Shown: positions 49,050-56,916, counted from the first letter of the stretch. The stretch: DNA of 56,916 nt from Candidatus Krumholzibacteriia bacterium (GCA_029932915.1 JAOZPE010000019.1:1-56916); one strand, 5' to 3'. Numbers and translations: made by a program. The notes: a model not told the origin generated them from the letters alone.

Positions 49050-50480
49050 TCACCGCCGGGCTTCCATCTCCTTCTCCTCGGACCAGGTCGACAACATCGC
49101 CCGGATCAGACCCTTGGGGAAGACCCCGCCTTCCTCGAGGGCTTCCTCGTAGTGTCGCACTGCCTGGGCCACCTCGCCGAAGTCGTGCGGCACCTTGGCG
49201 CCTCCGCCCTCACCCTGGAGCCGGGCGGCGTCGGTCGAAGCGAGGATCTCATCGAGATTGTCCAGGGTACGGCCGTGCAGCATCGCCTGGGCCACGCCGG
49301 CCAAGAGCAGGTACGGCTGGACCGAACCATCGGGCAAGCGGAATTCGATGGTCGGTGGGGTCACCGCCCGGCCCTCCTGGTCGGTGACCTGGATGGGCAG
49401 CCGCACCAGGGCGTGACGGTTGTACCGCCCCCAGGTGATCGAGCTGGGGGCCTCCTTCCCCTGGCTCAGCCGGACGAAGGAGTCGGCGCTGCGGTTGCCG
49501 AAGGCCATGAGGGCGCCACCCATCGTCGTCAGGCCGCCGATGAGCCAGCGGGCCTCCAGGCTGAGTTCTCCGTTCTCGCCGATCGCGCCCAGGTGCGTGC
49601 GGTCGCGGTAGGGGGACAGATGGAAGTGCATGCCGCTGCCGGCGTGGCCGGCGCGCAGGATCGGATCGAAGGAGCAGGGCATGCCGTGGATGTGGGCCAG
49701 ATTGCGCAGCACCCACTGGGTGATCACGACGGCCTCGGCCGCGTCGGGAAGGGGCCGCAGCGACAGTTCGATCTCATGCTGTTCCCAGATGCAGTCGTCA
49801 TCCTCCTGGGCCTCGATGTAACCCACCTCGCTGTGGCCGTACTTCACGTGGACGCCGATCTCGGTGAGGATGGCCATGGCTTCCCTTCGCAGGGTCTGCC
49901 CGAAGACGAAGGGAGCGGTGGCATGGTAGCCCCGGTCGTCCCGCCCGTAGACGTCGCTCTCGCCGCGGTGCTTGCCCAGGAAGTATTCCACCTCGCCGTG
50001 GGCGAGCAGTTCGACACCGGTTTCCTTCTTCAGGCGCTCGAAGGCACGCCGGACGATGGTGTCGGGCGACTGGGGAAGGGGCTGCCCATCGCGTCCTTGA
50101 TGCTCGCAGAGGAAGGCCAGGGTGGGATAGGGACTGAAGGGATCGAAGAAGGCGCTGGAGATACGTGGGCGCAGGACGATGTCACTGGCACCGGGCTGGA
50201 TGCCCATGTCGGGGAAGAGGGAGGAACCATCGGCTCGCTCGCCGGCGGTGAGCACGTCGCGCAGGTGTTCCTGGCTGCGGGGCGTGAAGTCGAGGGTCTT
50301 CAGACTTCCATCGGAGCCCACGTGCATGAGCGCGATCGTTCTCACTCCCTGTTCCTGGACCAGTCGGACCATGTCCGGAACCGACCACTGGCTGCGCGGT
50401 TTCTCCAACAGGCGACGGACGCGGCCGGCCGGAATGGGGGTGAGCTCTTCGTCGATCCAGGGGGGAGGTGTGGTGTCCAT
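49050..50480 (-). CDS. Glutamine synthetase family protein (GSI-like)
   Basis: 476 residues. N-terminal beta-grasp segment, then the catalytic barrel. Metal and substrate residues are mostly present: EVEYF (Glu pair), EQHEIELSL, GSGMHFHLS, RLSQGKEAP (Arg/Glu), GRYNRHALVRLP (both Arg) and IEFRLPDGS (Glu/Arg). But the Asn of the usual NGSGMH is Ala (GHAGSGMH), a residue that contacts glutamate. The NLYDLP adenylylation loop is absent. It could be a true glutamine synthetase or a gamma-glutamyl-amine ligase. Start ATG 50480; the longer frame is low complexity. Oriented away from the membrane-protein gene. Confidence 0.82.
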   Translation of the reverse strand: MDTTPPPWIDEELTPIPAGRVRRLLEKPRSQWSVPDMVRLVQEQGVRTIALMHVGSDGSLKTLDFTPRSQEHLRDVLTAGERADGSSLFPDMGIQPGASDIVLRPRISSAFFDPFSPYPTLAFLCEHQGRDGQPLPQSPDTIVRRAFERLKKETGVELLAHGEVEYFLGKHRGESDVYGRDDRGYHATAPFVFGQTLRREAMAILTEIGVHVKYGHSEVGYIEAQEDDDCIWEQHEIELSLRPLPDAAEAVVITQWVLRNLAHIHGMPCSFDPILRAGHAGSGMHFHLSPYRDRTHLGAIGENGELSLEARWLIGGLTTMGGALMAFGNRSADSFVRLSQGKEAPSSITWGRYNRHALVRLPIQVTDQEGRAVTPPTIEFRLPDGSVQPYLLLAGVAQAMLHGRTLDNLDEILASTDAARLQGEGGGAKVPHDFGEVAQAVRHYEEALEEGGVFPKGLIRAMLSTWSEEKEMEARR

Positions 50481-50710
50481 GGGGTCTGCCTTCGGCCGGT
50501 GCAAGAGAGGCGGCGTTGCCGCGGTGGTCTTCTTCCTTCCCCCCGGGTCGGCCCCGGCAAGGGGACACGGATCGAGGTGGGTCGGGACCACAAGGTGGGA
50601 TCTCGAGGGCGGATTGTCCAGTGGGGCCACTTTGCCCCTGGACGCCGCGGGCCTGTCTGACGACCATGTGCAGAGTCCTTTTCCCCGAATTCCCCGAAGG
50701 AGGCCTCTCC

Positions 50711-51619
50711 GTGGTGGCCCAGGGAGTCTCGGCGCCTTCCCGGCGCCTCTTGAGCGCGACGCTGTGGATCGTCGCCTTCGTGCTGATGGTGCTCACCGGG
50801 GGCTATCAGCGCCGTACCGGTCCGACCTACCCCTATCGAGGCGAAGTGGAGCTGGCGGGAGGAACCTACGCCTTCGAGCTCGTCCGCAAGGGAGATTCGC
50901 GTGAGGGGGCTCGGCTGGAACTCCCCGACCCCGGTGAGGGCTACCAAGGGGAGGTCTGGTGGCGGCGCTACCCCACCGGGGAAGCCTTCCAGGCCCTGCC
51001 CCTGCACCGCGAGAACCGCGACGGCCGGGCCGTTCTGTGGGCTCAGCTGCCTGCTCAGCCGGCGGCGGGCAAGCTCGAGTACTATGTGCGGCTGAGCGGG
51101 GAAGCCGGAGAGCTGCTTCTGCCCGGGGGAAGCGCCGATGCGCCCCAGACGGTGGTCCTCCGCTGCAAGAACCACGTTCCGCTGGGTCTGTTGTTGCCGC
51201 ACATCCTGGTGATGTTCCTCTCGATGATGATCGGGCTGCGGACGGCCCTGGGGGCCCTGTTCCTGCCCCGGGGGCTTCGGGCCCTCACCGCGTGGACGAC
51301 GGCGGGCTTGACCCTGGGGGGGATGATCCTGGGTCCGCTGGTGCAGAAGGCGGCCTTCGGGGCCCTGTGGACGGGTTGGCCCCGCGGGTACGACCTCACC
51401 GACAACAAGACCCTGATCATGTGGCTGGTGTGGCTGGTCGCTTTGGGTGTCGTGCTGAGGTGGCCGGACAAGCTGCGCCGGCAGCGGACGGCGGTGATCG
51501 TCGCCTCGCTGGTGATGCTCACCGTGTATCTGATTCCCCACAGTCTGCGGGGCAGCGAACTCGATTATGAGCAGCTCGATCGGGGGGTGGAGGCCAGCCG
51601 GGCCATCGAGACCGGGTGA
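50711..51619 (+). CDS. Conserved membrane protein of unknown function
   Basis: 302 residues. One N-terminal helix (about 14-31), a periplasmic beta-sandwich-like domain (35-155; YPYRGEVELAGGTYAFELVRK, WWRRYPTGEAF), then four C-terminal helices (160-290) with LPHILVMFLSMMIGLRTAL, GLTLGGMILGPLVQKAAFG and the conserved WTGWPRGYDLTDNKTLIMW. I recall similar proteins from Bacteroidota-type genomes but no function. Start GTG 50711 with GAAGGAGG 7 nt upstream; the longer frame from 50468 is rejected. Downstream lies the 3' end of tRNA-Leu on the other strand. Confidence 0.75.
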   Translation: MVAQGVSAPSRRLLSATLWIVAFVLMVLTGGYQRRTGPTYPYRGEVELAGGTYAFELVRKGDSREGARLELPDPGEGYQGEVWWRRYPTGEAFQALPLHRENRDGRAVLWAQLPAQPAAGKLEYYVRLSGEAGELLLPGGSADAPQTVVLRCKNHVPLGLLLPHILVMFLSMMIGLRTALGALFLPRGLRALTAWTTAGLTLGGMILGPLVQKAAFGALWTGWPRGYDLTDNKTLIMWLVWLVALGVVLRWPDKLRRQRTAVIVASLVMLTVYLIPHSLRGSELDYEQLDRGVEASRAIETG

Positions 51620-51632
51620 CGAGGGAAGCGGC

Positions 51633-51719
51633 TGGTGCCCGGAGGGAGACTCGAACTCCCACGAGGTTACCCCCACTACGACCTGAACGTAGCGCGTCTG
51701 CCAATTCCGCCATCCGGGC
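51633..51719 (-). tRNA. tRNA-Leu (anticodon CAG)
   Basis: Minus strand. Acceptor GCCCGGA (from 51719) pairs TCCGGGC, then A and encoded CCA (51635-51633). The D-arm is GCGGAATTGGCAGACGC, the anticodon stem-loop CTACG TTCAGGT CGTAG gives CAG, and the long variable arm expected for tRNA-Leu is present, followed by GGGAG TTCGAGT CTCCC. Encoded CCA and a complete cloverleaf make it functional. Confidence 0.97.
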
Positions 51720-51731
51720 ACCGGTAGCAGG

Positions 51732-51751
51732 GGGAGAATGGAGATTCTCCC
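51732..51751 (-). other. Hairpin in the tRNA-Leu leader
   Basis: GGGAGAAT, loop GGAG, ATTCTCCC (an 8-bp perfect stem) between promoter and tRNA. A third copy of GGGAGAAT overlaps the promoter -10 (51761-51768). Confidence 0.6.
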
Positions 51752-51763
51752 GGCAGGGGAGGG

Positions 51764-51792
51764 AGAATAGTCAGGGCCCAGGCGGGTGTCAA
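51764..51792 (-). promoter_or_regulatory. Consensus promoter for tRNA-Leu
   Basis: Minus strand: TTGACA (51792-51787), 17 bp, TATTCT (51769-51764). The -35 box is perfect and the -10 matches 5 of 6. Start near 51757. Confidence 0.85.
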
Positions 51793-51813
51793 GCGATGGC
51801 GCCGAGAGGGCCG

Positions 51814-51842
51814 TTGCCCCCATGGCCCGGGTCTGCTAGCTT
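51814..51842 (+). promoter_or_regulatory. Promoter for smpB
   Basis: TTGCCC (51814-51819), 17 bp, TAGCTT (51837-51842) with TGC before it (extended -10). It lies back to back with the tRNA-Leu promoter, their -35 boxes 21 bp apart. Confidence 0.65.
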
Positions 51843-51868
51843 GATGCACCGCCACGGGAGAGATCGGC

Positions 51869-52369
51869 ATGGCCCGCAGAAAACGTCCCGCCAAGAGCGA
51901 GGGTGATGTCAAGCTCATCGCCCGTAACCGCAAGGCACGTCACAACTTCGAGCTCCTGGAGCGTTTCGAGGCCGGCCTGGTCCTCCTCGGGAGCGAAGTG
52001 AAGAGCCTGCGGGCGGGCCGCTGCAACCTCGGTGACGCCTACGCGGATATCCGCGACGGCGAGATCTGGCTGCGGAATCTGCACATTTCTCCCTATGAAC
52101 AGGCGGGGCGGATGAATCATGATCCCCTGCGTCCCCGCAAGCTGCTGATGCACCGCCGGGAGATCCGGCGTCTTGCGTCGAAGGTGGCCGAGAAGGGGCT
52201 CACCTTGATCCCGGTGAGCCTGTACTTCAAGAAGGGGAAGGTGAAGTGCGAGCTGGCCCTGGCCAAGGGCAAGAAGGTCTACGACAAGCGGGCGGCGGCG
52301 GCCGACGAGGACGTGAAGAAGAAGATGCGCCAGGCCATGCGAGGCGGCCTGCGCCGGCGGGACGATTAG
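51869..52369 (+). CDS. smpB: SsrA-binding protein
   Basis: 166 residues. Binds tmRNA and brings it to stalled ribosomes for trans-translation. OB-fold core: IARNRKARHNFELLERFEAGLVLLGSEVKSLR, LGDAYADIRDGEIWLRNLHISPYE, and LMHRREIRRLASKVAEKGLTL. The C-terminal tail is Lys/Arg-rich as required. Start ATG 51869 with GGGAGAG upstream. The tmRNA gene itself is not in the window. Followed after 14 bp by the amidase gene. Confidence 0.98.
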   Translation: MARRKRPAKSEGDVKLIARNRKARHNFELLERFEAGLVLLGSEVKSLRAGRCNLGDAYADIRDGEIWLRNLHISPYEQAGRMNHDPLRPRKLLMHRREIRRLASKVAEKGLTLIPVSLYFKKGKVKCELALAKGKKVYDKRAAAADEDVKKKMRQAMRGGLRRRDD

Positions 52370-52383
52370 GAGATACGACGGGT

Positions 52384-53979
52384 ATGCGACGATCGGCCAC
52401 AGGCAGGGGGAGATGGGAGGGGTGGAGACTTCTTCCTTCGAGCCTGGCGCGGCTCGGCTTGGGCCTGGCCGTGGCAGCGGCGTGTCTGGCCGGTGCGATG
52501 GCCCCCGTGTCCGCCGCCCCGGAGCCGCGCTACGAGGCGCGTTCGGCGAGCATCCTGCCCGGCGACGGCCGTCCCTCGATGACCTTCACCTTCAAGCGGC
52601 TCTCTCCGCCCAATCAGGAGTGGTACATCGCCGGCAGCGACCTGGCCGACGCCCTGCAGGTGGGCCGTTTCTGGCGCAGTGACGTGCGCAAGCTCGTGCT
52701 GCGGGTGGGCGATCAGCGGATCACCTTCACCGTGGGCGCGCGTTCGGTGGTCACGGCGGAGAAGACCATCCTCCTGCACATGCCGGTCGTTCTTCACCAG
52801 GGAGAGCCGTGGATTCCCCTGGAGTTCCTCACCTCGATCCTGCCCCAGCTCACCCAGAAGGAAGTGAAGTGGAACCCCGATTCCTTCGTTCTGCGCCTGG
52901 GTACGCGCCAGACCAACGTGGCCGGCCTGAGCTTCCAGCAGGAGGAACTGTCCACCGAACTCCAGGTGCATCTGAATGTCCCGCTGGCCTTCCGGGTCGA
53001 CGACAGCCAGCCCCGGCAACTGGTGCTGAAACTCTACGGTGCCCGCATCGATCCCTCGGCCCTGACGGTCGGCCGTCCGCATGGCCTGATCGAGAGCATC
53101 GAGGCCATCCAGCGAAGCGACCATGCCCTGCTCGTGGTCCACTTGAGCGAACTGGTGAGCCGCTACCAATCGCTCAGTCGCGACGAGGGGCGGACCGTCG
53201 TGCTCAAGGTCTTCCAGGAACCCATCACCACCATTCCCGAGCCGGTGCCCCGCGGCCCGAAGATCGTCCAGACCCTGCCCTCGACCGAGGTGGGACGGAA
53301 GGTGAAGGTGCGGCGGGTCATCATCGATCCCGGGCACGGCGGAGCCGACGACGGCAAGAAGGGCATCGGCGGCCTGCTGGAGAAGGACGTCACCCTGGCC
53401 ATCGCGCGCGATCTGAAACGCCTGCTGGACGGCCACGACGGAATCGAGGTGCTCCTGACCCGTGACAGCGATGTGACCATGGGGCTGATCGAACGCACCG
53501 AGTTCGCCAACCAACAGAGGGGCGATCTGTTCATCTCCATCCACTGCAACGGCTGGTACGCGCAGGACGCCCACGGGGTGGAGACCTACTTCCTCTCGCC
53601 GGCCAAGAGCCAGTGGGATTCGGAGGTGGCCAAGGCCGAGAACCTCACCACCGGTGTGGCCGAGGACGTCGATTTCATCGTGTGGGACCTGGTGCAGAAT
53701 CTCTACATCCAGGAGAGCGCGACCCTGGCCGAGGCGGTCCAGGAGCGCCTCTCCAGCGATCTGGGTTTGACCAATCGGGGCGTGAAACAGGCTGGCTTCC
53801 GCGTGCTGGTCGGCGCGTACATGCCGGCCATCCTGGTGGAGACCGCCTTCCTGTCCAATCCGGAGGAGGCCAGGCTGCTGGGCACCGAAAGCTTCCACCA
53901 CAAGGTGGCCCAGGCCCTGGCGGCGGCCATCCTCGATTTCCGCGACCGGATGGAAGCGGTACGGGAGGAGACGCCGTGA
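52384..53979 (+). CDS. N-acetylmuramoyl-L-alanine amidase (Amidase_3) with AMIN-like domain
   Basis: 531 residues. Signal peptide (about 20-44, LARLGLGLAVAAACLAGAMA), a copper-amine-oxidase-like/AMIN region (about 50-300) and the zinc amidase domain (about 315-525). Zn ligands and catalytic Glu are present: IIDPGHGGADDG, LLEKDVTLAIA, FISIHCNG and ILVETAFLSN. It cleaves peptidoglycan peptides from glycans at division. It overlaps the next gene by GTGA. Start ATG 52384 follows AGGAG at 12 nt. The N-terminal domain should target it to septal peptidoglycan. Confidence 0.93.
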   Translation: MRRSATGRGRWEGWRLLPSSLARLGLGLAVAAACLAGAMAPVSAAPEPRYEARSASILPGDGRPSMTFTFKRLSPPNQEWYIAGSDLADALQVGRFWRSDVRKLVLRVGDQRITFTVGARSVVTAEKTILLHMPVVLHQGEPWIPLEFLTSILPQLTQKEVKWNPDSFVLRLGTRQTNVAGLSFQQEELSTELQVHLNVPLAFRVDDSQPRQLVLKLYGARIDPSALTVGRPHGLIESIEAIQRSDHALLVVHLSELVSRYQSLSRDEGRTVVLKVFQEPITTIPEPVPRGPKIVQTLPSTEVGRKVKVRRVIIDPGHGGADDGKKGIGGLLEKDVTLAIARDLKRLLDGHDGIEVLLTRDSDVTMGLIERTEFANQQRGDLFISIHCNGWYAQDAHGVETYFLSPAKSQWDSEVAKAENLTTGVAEDVDFIVWDLVQNLYIQESATLAEAVQERLSSDLGLTNRGVKQAGFRVLVGAYMPAILVETAFLSNPEEARLLGTESFHHKVAQALAAAILDFRDRMEAVREETP

Positions 53980-54533
53980 AGATCCCTCGAGGACTCGTCT
54001 TCACCGTCTTCGTGGTGATGATCGCCCTGGCGGCGCTCTTCGTGTGGAAGACCTTCCTGCGGCATCCCGTTTCCGAGGAAGCGCAGGACATGGAGGAGCT
54101 CGAGGAACAGGGGACGCGCAGCGTGACCCTCTTCTTCGGCGATCGCAATGCGCAGGGCTTCGTGGCCGAGCGGCGGAGCATCGTCGCTTCCCTGCACCGT
54201 GACGACGAGGTACAGGCGGTGGTCGAGGAGCTCCTGCGCGGCCCGAACAGCCGGCGCGCGGTGCGCACCTGGCCCAAGGGGACGCGCCTGCGCGGCGCCT
54301 TCTACGACGAAGACCTGCACCTGGTGTACCTCGATTTCAACAGCGCGCTGGTCTCCGGTGACACCGGGGGCAGCGCGATGGAGACCATGACCCTGGGCGC
54401 CTTGCTGCGCACCATCGCGATCGATTTTCCGGAGGTGGCGGCGGTGCAGATCCTCGTCGACGGCCTCGAGGTGGAGACCCTGCAGGGTCACATCGACTGC
54501 ACGAAACCCTTTCGCCCCCGCGACTGGCTCTGA
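53976..54533 (+). CDS. GerMN domain protein, membrane-anchored
   Basis: 185 residues. One membrane anchor (about 7-25), acidic linker, then a GerMN domain (about 45-180: VTLFFGDRNAQGFVAERRSI, TRLRGAFYDEDLHLVYLDFN, TLGALLRTIAIDFPEVAAVQILVDG). GerM family proteins in Bacillus affect spore cortex and peptidoglycan; here the domain sits next to an amidase and before murI-rph-rdgB, a gene order also seen in firmicutes (racE/murI, gerM, rph, ysnA), so a cell-wall role is likely. Start GTG overlaps the amidase stop. Confidence 0.85.
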   Translation: MKIPRGLVFTVFVVMIALAALFVWKTFLRHPVSEEAQDMEELEEQGTRSVTLFFGDRNAQGFVAERRSIVASLHRDDEVQAVVEELLRGPNSRRAVRTWPKGTRLRGAFYDEDLHLVYLDFNSALVSGDTGGSAMETMTLGALLRTIAIDFPEVAAVQILVDGLEVETLQGHIDCTKPFRPRDWL

Positions 54534-54546
54534 CGTTCAACCCGGT

Positions 54547-54561
54547 GCGGCTTGAGGCCGC
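54547..54561 (+). other. Small hairpin between gerMN gene and murI
   Basis: GCGGC, loop TTGAG, GCCGC, 12 nt before the murI ATG. No ribosome site is visible there, so the hairpin may affect translation of murI. Confidence 0.35.
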
Positions 54562-54572
54562 CCTCATCATCC

Positions 54573-55403
54573 ATGGATTCTCGACCCATCGGCGTATTCG
54601 ACAGCGGCATCGGCGGGCTCACCGTCCTCAAGGCGCTGCGCGAACGTCTGCCCGACGAGACCTTTCTCTACCTGGGGGACACGGCGCGCGTGCCCTACGG
54701 AACCAAGGGAGTGGCCACCATCCGCCGTTTCGCCCTGCAGGCGGCTCGCTATCTGGAATCGCGTGGGGTCAAGCGTCTGGTGGTGGCCTGCAACACGGCC
54801 AGCTCGCACGCGATCGATCTGCTGCGGCGGGAATGTTCGGTGCCGGTGGAGGGAGTCGTCGAGCCCGGGGTGCAAGCGGCCTTGGAGGCCACGCGCGGTC
54901 ACGTCGGGGTGATCGGAACACCGGCGACCATCGCCAGTGATCGCTACGGTGAGTTGTTGCGCCAGGTCCGCGATGATCTGCGCATCGAGAATCAGCACTG
55001 TCCTCTCTTCGTGCCCCTGGCCGAGGAGGGATGGACCGACGACGCCATCGCGCTGAGTGTGGCCGAGCGCTACCTGGCCGGACTGCGCCGCCTCGGGGTG
55101 GACACGCTCATCCTCGGTTGCACCCATTATCCCCTGCTCAAGGGCGTCATCTCCCAGGTGATGGGAGACGAGGTGGTCCTGGTCGACTCGGCCCTGGTGT
55201 TGGCCGAGGCGGTGGCACGTGATCTCGACGAGGATGACGCCCACAGCCCCGGGCCCGGTCAAGTCAAGCTCATCGTCAGTGACATGCCCCAACGCTTCGG
55301 CGAGATCAGCCGCCGCTTCCTGGACATGGATGTGGGTGAGGTCGAAGTGGTCGATCTCGAACTGCAGGCCGGTTCCACTCCGGCGGGAAAGGAAAACCCA
55401 TGA
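54573..55403 (+). CDS. murI: Glutamate racemase
   Basis: 276 residues. Supplies D-glutamate for peptidoglycan. Aspartate/glutamate racemase fold with [10 protein letters not shown] and the two catalytic cysteines in VACNTASS and LGCTHYPLL. Phosphate/substrate loop [12 protein letters not shown] is also present. Start ATG 54573 ([12 protein letters not shown]) chosen over TTG 54552. Ends in ATGA overlap with rph. Confidence 0.97.
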   Translation: MDSRPIGVFDSGIGGLTVLKALRERLPDETFLYLGDTARVPYGTKGVATIRRFALQAARYLESRGVKRLVVACNTASSHAIDLLRRECSVPVEGVVEPGVQAALEATRGHVGVIGTPATIASDRYGELLRQVRDDLRIENQHCPLFVPLAEEGWTDDAIALSVAERYLAGLRRLGVDTLILGCTHYPLLKGVISQVMGDEVVLVDSALVLAEAVARDLDEDDAHSPGPGQVKLIVSDMPQRFGEISRRFLDMDVGEVEVVDLELQAGSTPAGKENP

Positions 55404-56143
55404 GTCGACCCAAGGACCGTAAGCCTCATGCGCTGCGCCCGGTGAGGATCACCCCCAACTACCAGCGGCACGCCGAGGGCTCGGCGCTGGTGGAGATGGG
55501 GGAGACCAAGGTGCTGTGCGCCGCCTCGATCGCACCGGGGATCCCCCGCTGGCGACGCGAGAGCGGCCTCGGTTGGGTGACGGCCGAATACGGCATGTTG
55601 CCGCGCGCGACCAACGAGCGCACCGACCGCGAACGCGGAAAGGTGAGCGGCCGCACCAGCGAGATCCAGCGGCTCATCGGTCGCAGTCTGCGCTCGGTGA
55701 CCGACATGAGCGTGCTCGGAGAGTTCACCATCACCGTCGACTGCGACGTGATCGAGGCCGACGGCGGCACCCGGACGGCCAGCATCACCGGTGGCAGCGT
55801 GGCCCTGTGGATCGCCCTGGAGAAGATGCGGCGCAAGCTGCGCCTGAGCCAGCATCCGATGTTCGATCACGTCGGAGCGGTCAGCGTGGGGATCGTCGGA
55901 GGAGAGATCCTTCTCGATCTCGAATACGAGGAGGATTCCATCGCCGAGGTCGACATGAACGTGGTGATGACCGGCAAGGGCAGGTTCGTGGAGATCCAGG
56001 GCACGGCCGAGGGTGAGAGGGCGGCCTTCGACGACGCCCAGCTTCAGGCCATGTTGAACCTGGCGCGCGGCGGCATCCAATTGCTGCACGGCCTGCAGGT
56101 GCAGGCGTGTGAGATCGCGGCGAAGAGCCTGGACGAGAGATGA
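55400..56143 (+). CDS. rph: Ribonuclease PH
   Basis: 247 residues. 3'-end phosphorolytic exoribonuclease for tRNA maturation. Motifs: [48 protein letters not shown], and [20 protein letters not shown] with the active-site Asp. Full length for the family. Start ATG 55400 overlaps the murI stop. rdgB follows 7 bp after its stop. Confidence 0.98.
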   Translation: MSRPKDRKPHALRPVRITPNYQRHAEGSALVEMGETKVLCAASIAPGIPRWRRESGLGWVTAEYGMLPRATNERTDRERGKVSGRTSEIQRLIGRSLRSVTDMSVLGEFTITVDCDVIEADGGTRTASITGGSVALWIALEKMRRKLRLSQHPMFDHVGAVSVGIVGGEILLDLEYEEDSIAEVDMNVVMTGKGRFVEIQGTAEGERAAFDDAQLQAMLNLARGGIQLLHGLQVQACEIAAKSLDER

Positions 56144-56150
56144 TGGCTTG

Positions 56151-56813
56151 ATGCATCCCGGCCGCACTCTCGTATTGGCCACCCGCAACCGGGACAAGGT
56201 GGCCGAGATGAGCCGGCTCTTCGCCGATCTGCCCATCGACGAGTTGCTGTGCGCGCTGGATTTCCCCGAGCTGCAGGAAGTAGTGGAGGATGGCGGCACC
56301 CTGGCCGAGAACGCCTTCCTGAAGGCGCGCTCGGTGGCCCACGCGACTGGCCGGATGTCCATTGCTGACGACACCGGCCGGTTCGTGGACGCCCTGGAAG
56401 GGGCCCCGGGGATCTACGCCGCCCGCTACGCGGGCGAGGGCTGCAGCTACGAGGACAACTGCCGCAAGCTGTTGCGCGAGTTGGAGAATGTCCCCCCGCC
56501 GCGCACGGCGCGGTTCATGACCGCCATGGTCTTCGTCGACCCGGCGGGCAGGGCCGGCAACGATGGGAGCGCGGTCGAGCACCAGGTGGAAGGCGTGCTC
56601 GAGGGAGAGATCCTCCAGGAGATGCGCGGAGGAGGCGGTTTCGGTTACGATCCGCTATTCTTGGTGATCGGCCAGGGACGTACCCTGGCCGAGATGGCCA
56701 TCGAAGAGAAGAACCGCATTTCCCATCGCGCCCGCGCGGCGGCGGCGATGCACTCCTTCCTGAAGGAGTATCTGGCGGGAGAGCGCAGCTCGGGGCGAAG
56801 CGGTTCCTCCTGA
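56151..56813 (+). CDS. rdgB: Non-canonical purine NTP pyrophosphatase (RdgB/HAM1)
   Basis: 220 residues. Hydrolyses XTP, ITP and dITP to keep them out of DNA and RNA. Motifs LATRNRDKVAEM, IADDTGRFVDALEGAPGIYAARYAG and GFGYDPLFLV identify the family. A C-terminal tail of Ser/Gly/Arg is not conserved. I chose ATG 56151; the longer frame from 56109 overlaps rph. Nucleotide quality control next to rph is a recurring gene pair. Confidence 0.96.
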   Translation: MHPGRTLVLATRNRDKVAEMSRLFADLPIDELLCALDFPELQEVVEDGGTLAENAFLKARSVAHATGRMSIADDTGRFVDALEGAPGIYAARYAGEGCSYEDNCRKLLRELENVPPPRTARFMTAMVFVDPAGRAGNDGSAVEHQVEGVLEGEILQEMRGGGGFGYDPLFLVIGQGRTLAEMAIEEKNRISHRARAAAAMHSFLKEYLAGERSSGRSGSS

Positions 56814-56843
56814 GTCGATGATGGTCTTCCGTGAAGAAGGGGT

Positions 56844-56916
56844 CGGGGCGTAGCGCAGCCTGGTAGCGCACCTGCTTTGGGAGCAGGGGGTCGCTGGTTC
56901 GAATCCAGTCGCCCCG
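56844..56916 (+). tRNA. tRNA-Pro (anticodon TGG), lacks the last bases at window end
   Basis: Acceptor CGGGGCG (56844-56850) pairs CGCCCCG at the window edge. Anticodon stem-loop CCTGC TTTGGGA GCAGG gives TGG. D-arm GCGCAGCCTGGTAGCGC and T-arm CTGGTTCGAATCCAG are normal. The discriminator base and CCA lie outside the window. Confidence 0.95.

Noticed and set aside
1-56916. Mobile elements, prophage or integrative islands
   Set aside because: No transposase, integrase, phage structural gene or terminal inverted repeat was seen, and gene content is core-like throughout.

Overview
This is a GC-rich, gene-dense chromosomal segment from a Gram-negative bacterium. The evidence for Gram-negative is a set of outer-envelope-type genes: PgaC/PgaD-like exopolysaccharide synthesis, lipoproteins, an HtrA-type protease, LemA, and a lytic transglycosylase. 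Several traits point, by inference only, to a deep-branching lineage of the Fibrobacterota/Bacteroidota-related (FCB-like) bacteria. These are an archaeal-type (type II) GAPDH homologue, a radical-SAM/DUF2344 relative next to RNase G, a sat-cysC fusion, and a membrane protein family I recall from Bacteroidota-type genomes. I see no phage, insertion sequence, integron or CRISPR array. The content looks like ordinary core genome with some unusual protein architectures.

Layout. 1-1799 (-): a pgaD-like and pgaC pair, followed by a truncated secreted protein. 2163-10062 (+): M16 protease, alaS and a two-gene ABC exporter. 10279-11985 (+): a bifunctional PAPS synthase (ATP sulfurylase + APS kinase). 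It lies tail to tail with a minus-strand operon, lemA - TPM protein - TPM protein - DUF4833 - PAPS-type sulfotransferase (15587-12127). 15645-18780: a lytic transglycosylase that overlaps, tail to tail, a HEAT-repeat/cyclophilin lipoprotein. 18966-22030 (+): truA, a transaldolase-like aldolase and an HtrA protease. 22232-28939 (+): a purine operon purB-purL-purQ-(PurS-like fusion)-purF. 28940-29540: a non-coding stretch with a 46-bp tandem repeat and a strong hairpin. 29541-34556 (+): a degenerate radical-SAM/DUF2344 protein and RNase G with a very long disordered tail. 34636-36112 (-): a YgjP-like metalloprotein and a rhomboid. 36299-37976 (+): LOG-family protein and the archaeal-type GAPDH. 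38068-42224 (-): a SpoIIE-type phosphatase and a TPR protein. 42445-48978 (+): inositol monophosphatase, GT39 glycosyltransferase, methyltransferase, secreted oligoendopeptidase F and a Spy-like protein. 49050-50480 (-): glutamine synthetase family. 50711-51619 (+): membrane protein. Then tRNA-Leu(CAG) (-) and smpB (+) are fired from back-to-back promoters, followed by an amidase-gerMN-murI-rph-rdgB cluster and a tRNA-Pro(TGG) that runs off the window end.

Regulation. Several transcription starts carry the same promoter form: a TTGnnn-like box, exactly 17 bp, then TAnnnT, often with a TGn extension (2038, 18857-, 18929, 45043, 51792-, 51814). Two genes (the lytic transglycosylase and truA) have the -10 box so close to the ATG that leaderless transcription is likely. 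Many neighbouring genes overlap by ATGA or GTGA, indicating translational coupling. Terminator-like hairpins generally lack a T-tract.

Most unusual features: a PAPS synthase next to a sulfotransferase; a probable PurS hidden in the front of a 242-residue protein; a radical-SAM family member without its iron-sulfur cysteines; a HEAT-cyclophilin fusion lipoprotein; and the repeat/hairpin region downstream of purF.
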